Shown here: piece after piece, positions 26,959 to 35,854 of the stretch
How positions within the stretch are numbered: position 1 is the first letter of the stretch
Layout of the letters: each line of letters starts with the position of its first letter
Assembly: GCF_032108445.1 (NCBI RefSeq)
Contig: NZ_CP134876.1
Coordinates: 3,348,001 to 3,412,000, forward strand
Reading direction: 5' to 3'
From: Micromonospora halotolerans
GTDB lineage: Bacteria > Actinomycetota > Actinomycetes > Mycobacteriales > Micromonosporaceae
DNA length: 64,000 nt
Made by a program: the position numbers and the translations under genes
Notes under the pieces: model-generated
What the model was told of the DNA's origin: nothing
What the model saw: the letters and a program-made list of their open reading frames with translations, nothing else
Databases searched by the model: none

Positions 26959-27464
26959 CGCCGTACCTCCAGCAGTTCGACGTCCGGCATGAGCTGGCGC
27001 AGCCGGGTCACCGCACGGTGGGTCCGGCTGCGTACCGTGCCGACCGAGCAGCCCAGCGCTTCGGCGACCTGGGTCTCGGTGAGGTCCTCGTAGTAGCGCA
27101 GGACCAGCACCGTGCGCTGGGCCGGCGGCAGCAGCCGCAGCGCCGCGCGCATCGCCAGGCGTACGTCGGTGCCGCCGCTGGTGTCCGGCTGGACCGCCTC
27201 GTCGGCCCCGGTGAGCGCCGTCTCCCGGCGTCGCCGCCGCCGCCGCCACCAGCTCACCTGCTCCCGGTACATGACCGCGCGCAGGTAGCCCTCCGGGTCG
27301 GCGTGCCGCAGCGTCCGCCACTTCGGGATGGTCCTGGCCAGTGCCGACTGGAACAGGTCCTCGGCCGCGTGCCGGTCGCCGGTGAGCAGGTACGCGACCC
27401 GCATCAGCGCCGGCGTGCGGCTGGTCACGAACTCGGCCAGCCGGGCCCGGTCGTCCTCGTCCAC
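26955..27464 (-). CDS. ECF RNA polymerase sigma factor (SigE-like actinobacterial group)
   Basis: A 169-aa sigma-70 family protein. Region 2 covers MRVAYLLTGDRHAAEDLFQSALA, and region 4 contains LVLRYYEDLTETQVAEALGCSVGTVRSRTHRA, a clear helix-turn-helix. The linker holds a run of six or more Arg (WWRRRRRRRE). It is coupled to a downstream membrane protein by a 4-bp overlap. The target regulon is unknown. The start at 27464 (MDEDDRARLAEF) matches relatives. Confidence 0.9.
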   Translation of the reverse strand: MDEDDRARLAEFVTSRTPALMRVAYLLTGDRHAAEDLFQSALARTIPKWRTLRHADPEGYLRAVMYREQVSWWRRRRRRRETALTGADEAVQPDTSGGTDVRLAMRAALRLLPPAQRTVLVLRYYEDLTETQVAEALGCSVGTVRSRTHRAVTRLRQLMPDVELLEVRR

Positions 27465-27638
27465 CCACCCTCCCGCTCGTCGTCGTCACCAATACAGACG
27501 CCCCAGCTCACGCCGGCTATCCCTGCCGTGGCAACGGATTCCGGCGACGAAAGTGTCGGTAGTGGTCGGTACCGTCGCCCCACCAACTCAAGAAAAGGTG
27601 CGGGGCATGGCGAGCGTGGCCGGGCGGGGTGTCCGCTG

Positions 27639-28103
27639 ATGCGGTCGGGGCGGGCACGGCTGGACGCGGCGGTGGTGCAGGGCTTCTACGACCGGATGCG
27701 GGTGGTGGCCCCGGCCGCGTACGGGGCGATCGAGCGGGACCGGGCCGACGACCCGGGGCAGGCCTTCGCCGACACCGCGTGCGGCCGGCTGGTCGGCTCC
27801 CTCGATGCGCCGGGGCTGCGTGCGCTCGGCATGTGGGCCCACCACTGGTGCATGCGCTTCTACGACGACGACACCCGGGTCGGCCTGCGGCTGGTCCGGG
27901 AGCTCGCCGGCCGGGCCGGGCTGGGCTGGACGGTCGACGAGGTGCGCTGGCTGCTCGACCAGTCGCACGCGGCCGCGCCGTCCGCGGCGCACCGGTTCAC
28001 CCTGCCGCTCGCGGCGGCGGCGGACCTGCCGCCCGGCGCGCTGCCCGAGGGCGTGGCCGCCGACGTCCCGGTCGACGACTGGCGCCGGCTGCGTGCCGGC
28101 TGA
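27639..28103 (+). CDS. Hypothetical protein, about 154 aa, in a 3' overlap with the EamA gene
   Basis: The residues (ALGMWAHHWCMRFYDDDTRVG, TVDEVRWLLDQSH) have natural protein composition with Trp, Phe, Tyr, His and Cys, unlike an antisense shadow. No family was recognised; it is mostly helical and probably cytoplasmic. The ATG at 27639 overlaps the TGA of a very short upstream frame. Its last 244 bp lie opposite the C-terminal tail of the EamA gene. Confidence 0.55.
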   Translation: MRSGRARLDAAVVQGFYDRMRVVAPAAYGAIERDRADDPGQAFADTACGRLVGSLDAPGLRALGMWAHHWCMRFYDDDTRVGLRLVRELAGRAGLGWTVDEVRWLLDQSHAAAPSAAHRFTLPLAAAADLPPGALPEGVAADVPVDDWRRLRAG

Positions 28104-29146
28104 CGACCGCCGCCACCGGCTCCGGCTGCCCGGGGGAGCGGGCCGGCCAACGGCCCGGCTGCCGGGGCGAGCGGGCCGGCCAACGCCGGCTGACCGCTCC
28201 CAACGCCCGGCGCACTCCGTCCGGCCGGCTGGCCGCTCCCGACGCCCGGCGCACTCCGTTCGGCCAGCTGGCCGGTCGGCTTGCCCGGCGCGCTCCGTCC
28301 GGGCAGCTGGCCGAGGATCATGGCGGCGACCGCCACCGCGAAGCCGGCGAGCTGGATCGGGCTGAGGGCCTGGCCGAGCACCAGCCAGCCGAGGGTGGCG
28401 GCGGTCAGCGGGCTGAGCGCGCCGAGCACCGACACCCGGGTGACCGGCAGCCGGGCCGCGCCCCGGAACCACAGCGCGTACGCCAGCGCGGTGCCGACCA
28501 GCCCGAGCCACGCGTACCCGAGCAGGGCCGGCCCGTCGGGCGCGGGCGGCGCGCCCTCGACGGCGGCGGCGACCGGCACGATCAGCAGGCCGCCGGCGAC
28601 GAGCTGCCAGCTGGTCGCGGCGAGGGTGCCGACGCCGGGCGGCCGGCCCCAGCGGCGGGTGAGCACCAGGCCGGCGGCCATCGCCGCGGTGCCGGCCAGG
28701 CCGGCCGCGACGCCCAGCGGGTCGAGGCCGGCGCCCGGCCGGAGCACCACGAGGGCGACCCCGGCCGGGGCGGCGAGCGCGGCGAGCAGCGCCGGCCGGC
28801 CGGGCCGGTCGCGGAGCAGGGCGACGGTGAGCGCGGCGACCAGCAGCGGCTGGGCGGCTCCGAGGACGGCCGCGGTGCCGCCGGGCAGCCGGTACGCGGC
28901 GACGAAGAGCAGCGGGAAGAACGCCCCGATGTTGAGCGCGCCGAGCAGGGCGGCCCGTCCCCACCAGACGCCGCGGGGCCGCCGGCGGGTCAGCGCGAGC
29001 AGCAGGAGGCCGGCCGGCAGGGCGCGGATCGCGCCGGACCAGAGCGGCCGGCCGGCGGGCAGCAGCTCGGCCGTGACCAGATAGGTGGTGCCCCAGACGG
29101 TGGGGGCGACGGCGGTGAGCGCGATGTCGGTCCAGCGACGGGCCAC
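27860..29146 (-). CDS. EamA-family transporter with long low-complexity C-terminal tail
   Basis: A drug/metabolite exporter of the EamA (DMT) superfamily, 428 aa. Two five-helix EamA repeats occupy residues 5-280 (VWGTTYLVTAELLPAG in the first; ALAYALWFRGAARLPVTRVSVLGALSPL in the second). The family normally ends here; instead about 145 residues follow, first SAPGVGSGQPAGR-type repeats, then a Ser/Arg-rich stretch antisense to the hypothetical gene at 27639. The functional gene may originally have ended near 28300. GTG 29146 is preceded by AAAGAGG. It is divergent from a MarR regulator, its likely controller. Confidence 0.85.
   Translation of the reverse strand: MARRWTDIALTAVAPTVWGTTYLVTAELLPAGRPLWSGAIRALPAGLLLLALTRRRPRGVWWGRAALLGALNIGAFFPLLFVAAYRLPGGTAAVLGAAQPLLVAALTVALLRDRPGRPALLAALAAPAGVALVVLRPGAGLDPLGVAAGLAGTAAMAAGLVLTRRWGRPPGVGTLAATSWQLVAGGLLIVPVAAAVEGAPPAPDGPALLGYAWLGLVGTALAYALWFRGAARLPVTRVSVLGALSPLTAATLGWLVLGQALSPIQLAGFAVAVAAMILGQLPGRSAPGKPTGQLAERSAPGVGSGQPAGRSAPGVGSGQPALAGPLAPAAGPLAGPLPRAAGAGGGGRQPARSRRQSSTGTSAATPSGSAPGGRSAAAASGRVNRCAADGAAACDWSSSQRTSSTVQPSPARPASSRTSRRPTRVSSS
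28118..28320. repeat. Imperfect tandem repeats in the EamA 3' region
   Basis: Units of about 36-39 bp containing GCCGGCTGGCCGCTCCCGAC and CCCGGCGCACTCCG recur several times. On the minus strand they encode QLAERSAPGVGSGQPAGRSAPG-like repeats. Loss of a stop codon by repeat expansion could explain the long EamA tail. Confidence 0.55.
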
Positions 29147-29171
29147 GACGACCTCTTTCCTCGATGCTAAG

Positions 29172-29189
29172 TAGCTTAGTACTAAGCTA
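29172..29189. promoter_or_regulatory. 18-bp palindromic operator between EamA and MarR genes
   Basis: TAGCTTAGTACTAAGCTA is a perfect palindrome in an AT-rich pocket, 26 bp upstream of the EamA start and just upstream of the marR gene. MarR proteins bind such palindromes in the divergent region they share with a transporter gene, so autoregulation plus control of the exporter is the natural reading. Confidence 0.75.
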
Positions 29190-29239
29190 ATCAGTGCCGA
29201 GTGAAAGTGGAAGTGCGAGGTGGGGCACAATCGACAGCC

Positions 29240-29752
29240 GTGGCAACCGACGACGTGGACCTGATCGTCGAGCAGTGGCGCCGGGAGCGGGCCGGCATGC
29301 GACCCGAGCCGATGGCCGTCTTCGGCCGCATCTACCGGCTGGCCCGGCTCGTCGGTGACCGGCAGGAGAAGGTGTACGCCGGCTGGGGCATCGGCCGGGG
29401 CGACTTCGACGTGCTGGCCGCGCTGCGCCGGTCCGGCGCGCCGTACACCCTGGCGCCGAAGGCCCTCGCCGCCTCGCTGATGCTCACCTCCGGCGGGATG
29501 ACCGGCCGGCTCGACCGGCTGGAGCGGGCCGGGCTGGTCCGGCGCTCACCCGATCCGGCCGACCGGCGGGCGCTGCGGGTCACCCTGACCGACGCCGGCC
29601 GGCGGGTGATCGAGGAGTCGGCCGAGGCCGGGCTGGAGGTGCAGCGGCGGATCCTCGACGCGCTGCCCCCCGCCGACCAGGACCGGCTGGCCGATCTGCT
29701 GCGCACGCTTCTGGCCGCGGTCGAGACGGAGCCGCCGGATCGGGCAGGATGA
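29240..29752 (+). CDS. MarR-family transcriptional regulator
   Basis: A 170-aa winged-helix regulator: DVLAALRRSGAPYTLAPKALAASLMLTSGGMTGRLDRLERAGLVRRSPDPADRRALRVTLT-type sequence covers the recognition helix and wing. The reading frame opens at GTG 29201, but GTG 29240 was preferred because CACAAT sits 8 nt before it, as in leaderless genes, and the palindrome at 29172-29189 then lies upstream of the promoter. It is divergent from the EamA exporter, which it probably represses. Confidence 0.9.
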   Translation: MATDDVDLIVEQWRRERAGMRPEPMAVFGRIYRLARLVGDRQEKVYAGWGIGRGDFDVLAALRRSGAPYTLAPKALAASLMLTSGGMTGRLDRLERAGLVRRSPDPADRRALRVTLTDAGRRVIEESAEAGLEVQRRILDALPPADQDRLADLLRTLLAAVETEPPDRAG

Positions 29753-29782
29753 TCTCCATCAGCACCGACCGGAAGGACGGCC

Positions 29783-30529
29783 ATGCCCGCCAGTGAACCG
29801 ACCATCGTCGCCACCAGCATGGGTTTCTTCAGCCGGCACCGGGGCCCGTGGGACGCCCGGCCCAGCCAGCTCTTCGACCTGATGGCCGAGCTGGCGCAGG
29901 CCGGCGACGCACCCCGCGTCTGCTACCTCAACCAGGCGGTCGGTGACCAGCCCACCTCGTTCACCGTCTTCTACGGTGCGTTCGCCGGCACCCGGTTCCG
30001 CCCCTCCCACCTGGCGCTCTACCCGATGCCCAACGTCGAGGACATCCGCGCCCACCTCCTCGCCCAGGACATCATCTGGGTGGGCGGCGGCAGCGTGGCG
30101 AATCTCTGCGCGGTTTGGCGGGTGCACGGCCTGCCGGACATCCTGCACGAGTGCTGGCAGGCCGGCGTGGTGCTCGGCGGGGTCTCCGCCGGCTCGATCT
30201 GCTGGCACCTCGGCGGCGCCACCGACAGCTACGGCCCCACCCTGCGCCCGTTCACCGACGGCCTGGGCTGGCTCCCGTACGGCAACGGCGTGCACTACGA
30301 CAGCGAGGACCAGCGCCGGCCGCTCATGCACCGGCTGGTCGCCGACGGCACGCTGCCGACCAGCCACTGCACCGACGACGGGGTCGGGCTGATCTACCGG
30401 GGCACCCGGCTGGCCGAGGCCGTCGCCGACCGGGAGGGCGTGGCCGCGTACGAGCTGGCGCGCGCCGAGGACGGCACCGTGCGGGAGACCCGGATCGAAC
30501 CCCGGCTGCTGCCCGCCCGGCCCGCCTGA
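29783..30529 (+). CDS. Peptidase E-like serine hydrolase (peptidase S51 family)
   Basis: A 248-aa cytosolic protein of the S51 family, which includes alpha-aspartyl dipeptidase. The nucleophile elbow GVSAGSICWH contains Ser135, and the preceding DIIWVGGGSVANLCAVW is the family signature. The late DGTLPTSHCTDDGVGLIY gives the His/Asp region. Substrate preference is not certain, because the clade also contains cyanophycinase-like enzymes. It lies downstream of marR with a 30-bp gap. Confidence 0.88.
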   Translation: MPASEPTIVATSMGFFSRHRGPWDARPSQLFDLMAELAQAGDAPRVCYLNQAVGDQPTSFTVFYGAFAGTRFRPSHLALYPMPNVEDIRAHLLAQDIIWVGGGSVANLCAVWRVHGLPDILHECWQAGVVLGGVSAGSICWHLGGATDSYGPTLRPFTDGLGWLPYGNGVHYDSEDQRRPLMHRLVADGTLPTSHCTDDGVGLIYRGTRLAEAVADREGVAAYELARAEDGTVRETRIEPRLLPARPA

Positions 30530-30551
30530 CCGGTCCCGGCGGCGAAGCGCG

Positions 30552-30557
30552 TAAGCT
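30552..30557 (+). promoter_or_regulatory. Probable -10 element for leaderless ychF
   Basis: TAAGCT ends 8 nt before the GTG start of ychF at 30566, and there is no ribosome site between. The arrangement fits a leaderless transcript. Confidence 0.45.
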
Positions 30558-30565
30558 GGCTCGTC

Positions 30566-31649
<1,084 letters not shown>

Positions 31650-31651
<2 letters not shown>

Positions 31652-31665
31652 AACCGGCCGGTTTC
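31650..31665 (+). terminator. Palindrome overlapping the ychF stop codon
   Basis: GAAACCGGCCGGTTTC is a perfect 16-bp palindrome starting inside the stop codon of ychF. A second hairpin, GTGCGCCC/GGGCGCAC, follows at 31680-31703. Together they probably end ychF transcription. Confidence 0.5.
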
Positions 31666-31679
31666 CGCAGGTCAGGAGG

Positions 31680-31703
31680 GTGCGCCCGCACTCCGGGGCG
31701 CAC
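31680..31703 (+). terminator. Hairpin downstream of ychF
   Basis: GTGCGCCC (31680-31687) pairs with GGGCGCAC (31696-31703) around an 8-nt loop in the 181-bp gap after ychF. Confidence 0.5.
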
Positions 31704-31820
31704 CGGGGGCACAACCCCACGCCTCATCGACCGCGGAGTTTCAGGACGGCGCCGGCGCTCCGCCCGGCTGTCGACGCGTTCGTCCGACAAATTCGCTGTC
31801 CGGCGGCCGGAGCGCAGTGA

Positions 31821-31826
31821 TACACA
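31821..31826 (+). promoter_or_regulatory. Probable -10 element for leaderless MDMPI-like gene
   Basis: TACACA ends 6 nt before GTG 31833 with no ribosome site in between, as in leaderless actinobacterial genes. Confidence 0.4.
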
Positions 31827-31832
31827 ATCGCG

Positions 31833-32606
31833 GTGCAAAACACTCTGGAGTTCCCCGAGGTCCTGCGGCTGATCGAAGACCGCTCGGCCGCGTTCCGCGC
31901 CGCGATCGCGTCCGCCCCCGACCTCGACGTCCAGGTCCCGACCTGCCCGGACTGGACGCTGCGCGAACTGGCGCAGCACCTCGGCGACGGCCGCCGCCGC
32001 CAGGCCGCCATCATCGCGGCGGGCCCGGGCGCTGAGCCTCCGGCGCGGACGGACCCGAAGGGCGCCCCGACCGCGCCCCGCGACCGCGAAGCCCTGGACG
32101 CCTGGCTCGCCGAGTCGACCGAGCTCATGCTCGACGCGATGCGCGAGGCCGGCCCGGACCGCGGCTGCTGGACCTGGTGGGGCCGCTCGCAGGCCCCGGA
32201 GACCAGCGGAGCCGTGGCCCGGCACCAGATCCAGGAGTTCGCCGTCCACACCTACGACGCCCAGCTCACCCAGGGGGCCGCACAGCCGCTGCCGACGGAC
32301 GTCGCGGTCGAGGGCGTCGACGAGTTCCTGACGACCGTCGCGGCGACGACCGTCCCCTGGCCGTTCAAGCCGGCGACCATCGACCTGCACACGACCGAGG
32401 GCCGCTCCTGGCGCCTGACCCTCAACGCCGATGGCGTCCGCTGCGACGACCTCGCCGCCGACGCGGAGCCGGGCGACATGGCGATGCGAGGCGCAGCGAG
32501 CGAACTGGTCCTCTACTTCTACGACCGGGTCCCGCTCGACGGCATGGAGACCACCGGCGACACCGAGCCGATGGAGCAGCTCGCAGACTGGGACCCGAAC
32601 GCGTAA
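31833..32606 (+). CDS. Mycothiol-dependent maleylpyruvate isomerase-like protein (DinB/MDMPI fold)
   Basis: A 257-aa protein of the MDMPI family. The N-terminal four-helix metal-binding domain contains VPTCPDWTLRELAQHLGD, whose conserved His is a metal ligand, and TSGAVARHQIQEFAVHTYDAQL supplies the second His pair. The C-terminal half is the MDMPI_C domain (DGVRCDDLAADAEPGD...ASELVLYFYDRV). Members use mycothiol as cofactor; mshB for its synthesis lies at 58018. Whether the substrate is maleylpyruvate is unknown. It lies within the direct-repeat-bounded segment, although its GC content matches the host. Confidence 0.85.
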   Translation: MQNTLEFPEVLRLIEDRSAAFRAAIASAPDLDVQVPTCPDWTLRELAQHLGDGRRRQAAIIAAGPGAEPPARTDPKGAPTAPRDREALDAWLAESTELMLDAMREAGPDRGCWTWWGRSQAPETSGAVARHQIQEFAVHTYDAQLTQGAAQPLPTDVAVEGVDEFLTTVAATTVPWPFKPATIDLHTTEGRSWRLTLNADGVRCDDLAADAEPGDMAMRGAASELVLYFYDRVPLDGMETTGDTEPMEQLADWDPNA

Positions 32607-32649
32607 AACGCGCACTTGTGGCGCATCTGTCGATCGTCTGCGGGCGCCA

Positions 32650-32875
32650 CTGGGCCCGGGGTTGGCGCAGGGCCTCGCGGCCGATGCGGATCACCCGGCG
32701 TTGCACCTTGCGCGCGCAGGTAGGCGAGCAGTTGCGGATGGACCAGCGGGTGAAGGGCTGGCTGAGCTTGGTCGGGCGGGTGCTGGCCGTCTGGACGACG
32801 AAGTCCTCGTCGTCAGGGCTGAGCAGGCGGGGACGGCCTCCTGGTCTTGGGAGGTGCGAGCGTCGGCTGGTCGAG
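32650..32875 (-). pseudogene. IS630-family transposase remnant (N-terminal region)
   Basis: Reading the minus strand, the peptide LLSPDDEDFVVQTASTRPTK followed by PFTRWSIR and, after a stretch with disturbed frame, VIRIGREALRQ matches the helix-turn-helix region of IS630-type transposases as I know them. Between WSIR and VIRI the expected LLAYL-type helix appears only in another frame, which indicates a base loss and later compensation. The catalytic DDE domain, start codon and inverted repeats are absent. It fills the 306-bp gap between the MDMPI-like gene and the next coding region. Confidence 0.6.
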
Positions 32876-32912
32876 TGCGCCGTTCAGCAGCTGTGGCAGC
32901 CCGGCTATGGAG

Positions 32913-33566
32913 CTACGTGTCGTACTCCGGCTCACACGTAACGGTAGAAGGCGCGCAGACCGCCACGTAGCTCGGAATAACCACCTTGTGTTGGGCACCT
33001 TCATATTCGTAAACAAGCTCTATGCCGCGGCGTGCGGAGCGACCCGACGCGACGACTTCGTACCCGATCTGGAGCTCGATCCAGCGAGACTCGCCTCGCT
33101 TCGGCGGTTGAACGATGAGGCCTTCGACGGGAACTGCGCCGGCCGCGTGGGTCAGCGTAGGCGGAAACCCCGGTGCCTCCTGGAACGATCCGACTTTGGA
33201 ACCCGGTGGCAACATGGCGGGGTTGATTCGCGCCAGAATTCCAATCACACGTACGCTCCCGCCACCCTCCATGAGTGGCCTCGCCGAGATGAGGCGCAAC
33301 GGCCCGCGCGCCTGTGGCGTCACTGTGATGAGGTTGAGCCCATCGGTGAATGTCGAACCGACGTCTTTAGAGGTCTGCCAGCCGTAAGGCGCTTGGTCCT
33401 TGAGTTCGTCACCCGGAGGCTTTGCTCCCGCGCCGTAGTACAACGAGGCGAGAATTGCGATCACACCAAGCACTACAAATGCGACAACGAGCCGGATTGT
33501 GTGGCGTGCCCGCCTCGATCGGGCATCAACGGTCGAAGTGCTCGTTTCGTTCAGGGGGTATACCAA
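32913..33566 (-). CDS. Hypothetical membrane-anchored protein in the low-GC island
   Basis: A 217-aa protein: a basic N-terminus (DARSRRARHT), one transmembrane helix (IRLVVAFVVLGVIAILASLYYG), then an extracellular domain rich in beta-type sequence with two Cys close to the C-terminus (YVAVCAPSTVTCEPEYDT). No family was recognised. The only available start at the 5' end is TTG 33566, so the true start is uncertain. Codon use is clearly less GC-biased than in flanking genes, which suggests foreign origin. It is 19 bp downstream of a smaller membrane protein gene on the same strand. Confidence 0.6.
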   Translation of the reverse strand: MVYPLNETSTSTVDARSRRARHTIRLVVAFVVLGVIAILASLYYGAGAKPPGDELKDQAPYGWQTSKDVGSTFTDGLNLITVTPQARGPLRLISARPLMEGGGSVRVIGILARINPAMLPPGSKVGSFQEAPGFPPTLTHAAGAVPVEGLIVQPPKRGESRWIELQIGYEVVASGRSARRGIELVYEYEGAQHKVVIPSYVAVCAPSTVTCEPEYDT

Positions 33567-33585
33567 TCTGATCCCACGAAGGCCA

Positions 33586-33834
33586 TCAGGGGCGGCTTCG
33601 TACGCAACGCATCATGGCTGAATCCTTGTGCTTCCAGAAGACTGTGAGGACGGCAAGGAGGAAGAGGAAGCTAGGGCCGGCGAAGACGACCAGACCAAAC
33701 TCGACGACCGCGCCGCTATTCACCGGCCGAATGTAGATGACTCGCGAGTTCTGGTCCACAGCGTCGAGAGACGCCGGCCGCGTGGGGCACACGGGGGCAC
33801 AAGACACGGTCAAAGGTTGTCGACCAGCGAGCAA
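33586..33834 (-). CDS. Small single-pass membrane protein in the island, start uncertain
   Basis: Up to 82 aa. One clear transmembrane helix (VVEFGLVVFAGPSFLFLLAVLTVFW) is followed by a charged tail KHKDSAMMRCVRSRP. The longest form begins at TTG 33834; GTG 33792 is an alternative. It lies just upstream of, and co-directional with, the 217-aa membrane protein, so the two may form one transcript. No family was recognised, and the frame might be a remnant. Confidence 0.4.
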   Translation of the reverse strand: MLAGRQPLTVSCAPVCPTRPASLDAVDQNSRVIYIRPVNSGAVVEFGLVVFAGPSFLFLLAVLTVFWKHKDSAMMRCVRSRP

Positions 33835-33907
33835 TGATGGCAGCCTCAGACGCCCTGTGACCAGCTATGAGACAACGTCTCCGCTGGTGGGCCGAGCGCG
33901 GCCCTTA

Positions 33908-33928
33908 AGTTCCGCTTCAACGTCTGAA
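33908..33928. repeat. 21-bp direct repeat of the ychF 3' end (att-like, right copy)
   Basis: This is an exact copy of 31632-31652, including the ychF stop codon. The sequence to its left (GCCCTTA) differs from ychF, so the identity is sharply limited to 21 bp, as expected for an att core. Ordinary host genes resume immediately to the right. Confidence 0.8.
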
Positions 33929-33933
33929 CGCAC

Positions 33934-34710
33934 TCACGCTGCCGGAGCGGAATCGCGCGCGGTGGTGTCCGGTGTCGGGTCGCCCTCCGGCTTCCGCCGC
34001 TTCAACCGGGCCACGCCGACGATGTTCGGACCGACACCCCAGATCAGGAGCACGACGAGCCACTGGGCCCAGTTCGCCGCGCTCATCCGGCCCGAGAGCA
34101 GGTGCCGGACCGTGGCGTAGGGGGTGAAGGCCTGCGCGGGCTGGAGGACGTCGACCGCGCCCAGCACGGCCCACGTGCCCAGCGGCAGCACGATGGTGGC
34201 GAGGCACGCGACGACAGCGGGCCGCAGCAGCAGGCCCAGCCCGGTCCCCACCAGCTGGGCGACGATCTGCACGAGCACGCCGCCCAGCGTGATGGTGGCG
34301 GCGTGCCGCCAGGGGTCCGGGGCGGTGCCCGACGGCGCGAGCGCAAGAGCGGCGGCACACACCAGGACTCCGAAGAGCCCGACAGCGGCCGCCAGGAGCG
34401 TCGCCGCCAGCAGGGTCGGGGCGAACCGGCTGGTGCGGGATGCCCGGCGCAGGTCCTGGGCCAGCAGGACGCCGAGGAACGGCACCGTCACGGACATGAG
34501 GCTCTGCACCGGATCCGAGAGGGTGGCGAAGGTCAGATCGCCGGGCTGCTCCGCGGCGGCCATCGCCAGGGCGGCCAGCGGGCCCAGCAGCAGAGTGATC
34601 GCGATCAGCCACCGCCGGGGCCGCGTCCCGACCGAACGCCGGATCGCATGGAGCGTCGCCCCAGCCAGCTCGGCGGGTTGCTCGTCGATGTCCACGGTGT
34701 GCTTCGTCAA
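33934..34710 (-). CDS. Polytopic membrane protein resembling an ABC-2 permease
   Basis: A 258-aa protein with six hydrophobic helices and a hydrophilic N-terminus (MTKHTVDIDEQPAELAGATL). SDPVQSLMSVTVPFLGVLLAQDLRRASRTSRFAPTLLAATLL resembles ABC-2-type permeases, but no ATPase gene lies next to it, so it may be an orphan. Its stop codon is only 6 bp from the right att-like repeat, so this is the first host gene beyond the island and may have lost a partner gene by insertion. Confidence 0.65.
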   Translation of the reverse strand: MTKHTVDIDEQPAELAGATLHAIRRSVGTRPRRWLIAITLLLGPLAALAMAAAEQPGDLTFATLSDPVQSLMSVTVPFLGVLLAQDLRRASRTSRFAPTLLAATLLAAAVGLFGVLVCAAALALAPSGTAPDPWRHAATITLGGVLVQIVAQLVGTGLGLLLRPAVVACLATIVLPLGTWAVLGAVDVLQPAQAFTPYATVRHLLSGRMSAANWAQWLVVLLIWGVGPNIVGVARLKRRKPEGDPTPDTTARDSAPAA

Positions 34711-34815
34711 GTCCGTGCCCCCGTTCTGCCCTTTCCGTCAGGTTCCCCGGTCCGGACCGATCGGCGCTGTCCCGACCGCGGGATCGTGCTCGAACTGTGG
34801 CTGACCCTCGCGGCG

Positions 34816-35781
34816 TCAGGCCGCGCAGCCGGGGTCGGCGACGGTCTCGGCGATGCGGGTCAGCCAGTGCAGGTCGTTGGCGCGGGATTCCGGACTGGCG
34901 CCGGAGTGGAGGATGCTCCGCAGGAAGACGGCGGCGTCGTCGAGGTGCCGTTCGCTGCGGTAGTAGGCCAGCGTGGTCTGGTCCGGTTCCAGCGGCCCGT
35001 AGCCCCGGCGGAAGAGTTCGGCGCGACGCGCGTTGATCGGGTGGTCGCCGAAGTCCTGGCTGAAAACGAACATCAGGTCCCGCTCGCGGGGTGCGAGGAT
35101 CGGCGCGTCCCAGTCCACGACGTGCAGTGGACCGTCGCCGTCGGCGATGAGGTTGCCGGGGTGGATGTCGGCGTGGCACACGACGTGCCGACCGTGCGTC
35201 ACGCGGGAGGCGAGGTCGTCGACCGTTTCCGACAACCGGTGCAGCGCGGTGCCGTACCGGTCCCAGAAGGCGCCGAGAACCTCGCTCGCGGCGGCCTGCT
35301 CGCCGAGGGCACGCAGCCGCTCGCCGGCGCTCGACCGCCAGGCCTCGGCCGGCAGGACCGCGGCGATGTCGGCGCTCGGCGTGACCGCGTGCAGCCGGCC
35401 GAGGAACTCGCCGTACTCGATCCACTGGCGGTCGGTGAGGCCGCGGCCCCACAGGCTGCCGCCGTCGTGGAACGGGTAGAGCAGCAGCCGGTGTTCGCCG
35501 AACCCCCGACTGATCCCGCCGTCCGGCCGTTCGATCGGCGCGACGACCTGCCGGATGCCCTGGGCGCGGAGGAAACCGGGCAGCAGGACGGCGGCCCGCG
35601 TGTACTCGCCGCGGCGCATCTTCAGGAAGTAGCGTTCGCCGTCGGACGTGTCCACCCGGTACGCCCAGGCCTCCCCGTCGAGTCCGACGGGCATGAAGAC
35701 GAGCTCGGCGATGTCCACGCCCCAGGCGGCGGCCACCTCGGCCGCCAGCAACCGCTCGTCGACATCCGGCTTGTCGATCAC
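34816..35781 (-). CDS. Aminoglycoside phosphotransferase (APH)-family kinase
   Basis: A 321-aa small-molecule kinase fold. The catalytic loop VCHADIHPGNLIAD carries the Asp base and Asn, and HVVDWDAPILAPRERDLMF contains the metal-binding Asp. GERYFLKMRRGEY supplies the nucleotide-binding Lys. The pattern is closest to the APH(9)/spectinomycin kinase-like branch, but many members phosphorylate other metabolites, so antibiotic resistance is not established. Confidence 0.82.
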   Translation of the reverse strand: MIDKPDVDERLLAAEVAAAWGVDIAELVFMPVGLDGEAWAYRVDTSDGERYFLKMRRGEYTRAAVLLPGFLRAQGIRQVVAPIERPDGGISRGFGEHRLLLYPFHDGGSLWGRGLTDRQWIEYGEFLGRLHAVTPSADIAAVLPAEAWRSSAGERLRALGEQAAASEVLGAFWDRYGTALHRLSETVDDLASRVTHGRHVVCHADIHPGNLIADGDGPLHVVDWDAPILAPRERDLMFVFSQDFGDHPINARRAELFRRGYGPLEPDQTTLAYYRSERHLDDAAVFLRSILHSGASPESRANDLHWLTRIAETVADPGCAA

Positions 35782-35854
35782 AGTCGGAGCGTCGCAGCCG
35801 GCCGACCGGCCGGCAAGGCCATTCCTCCGGGCGCCAAGTGTCGGGCGTCGCGGT

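Noticed and set aside
33908..33928. Second partial ychF gene
   Set aside because: Similarity is limited to 21 bp with an abrupt edge, so it is a duplicated att-like core rather than a gene remnant.
34816..35781. Antibiotic resistance determinant
   Set aside because: The APH fold is clear, but many members act on other substrates, and no resistance context or mobile flank directly adjoins it, so resistance was not claimed.
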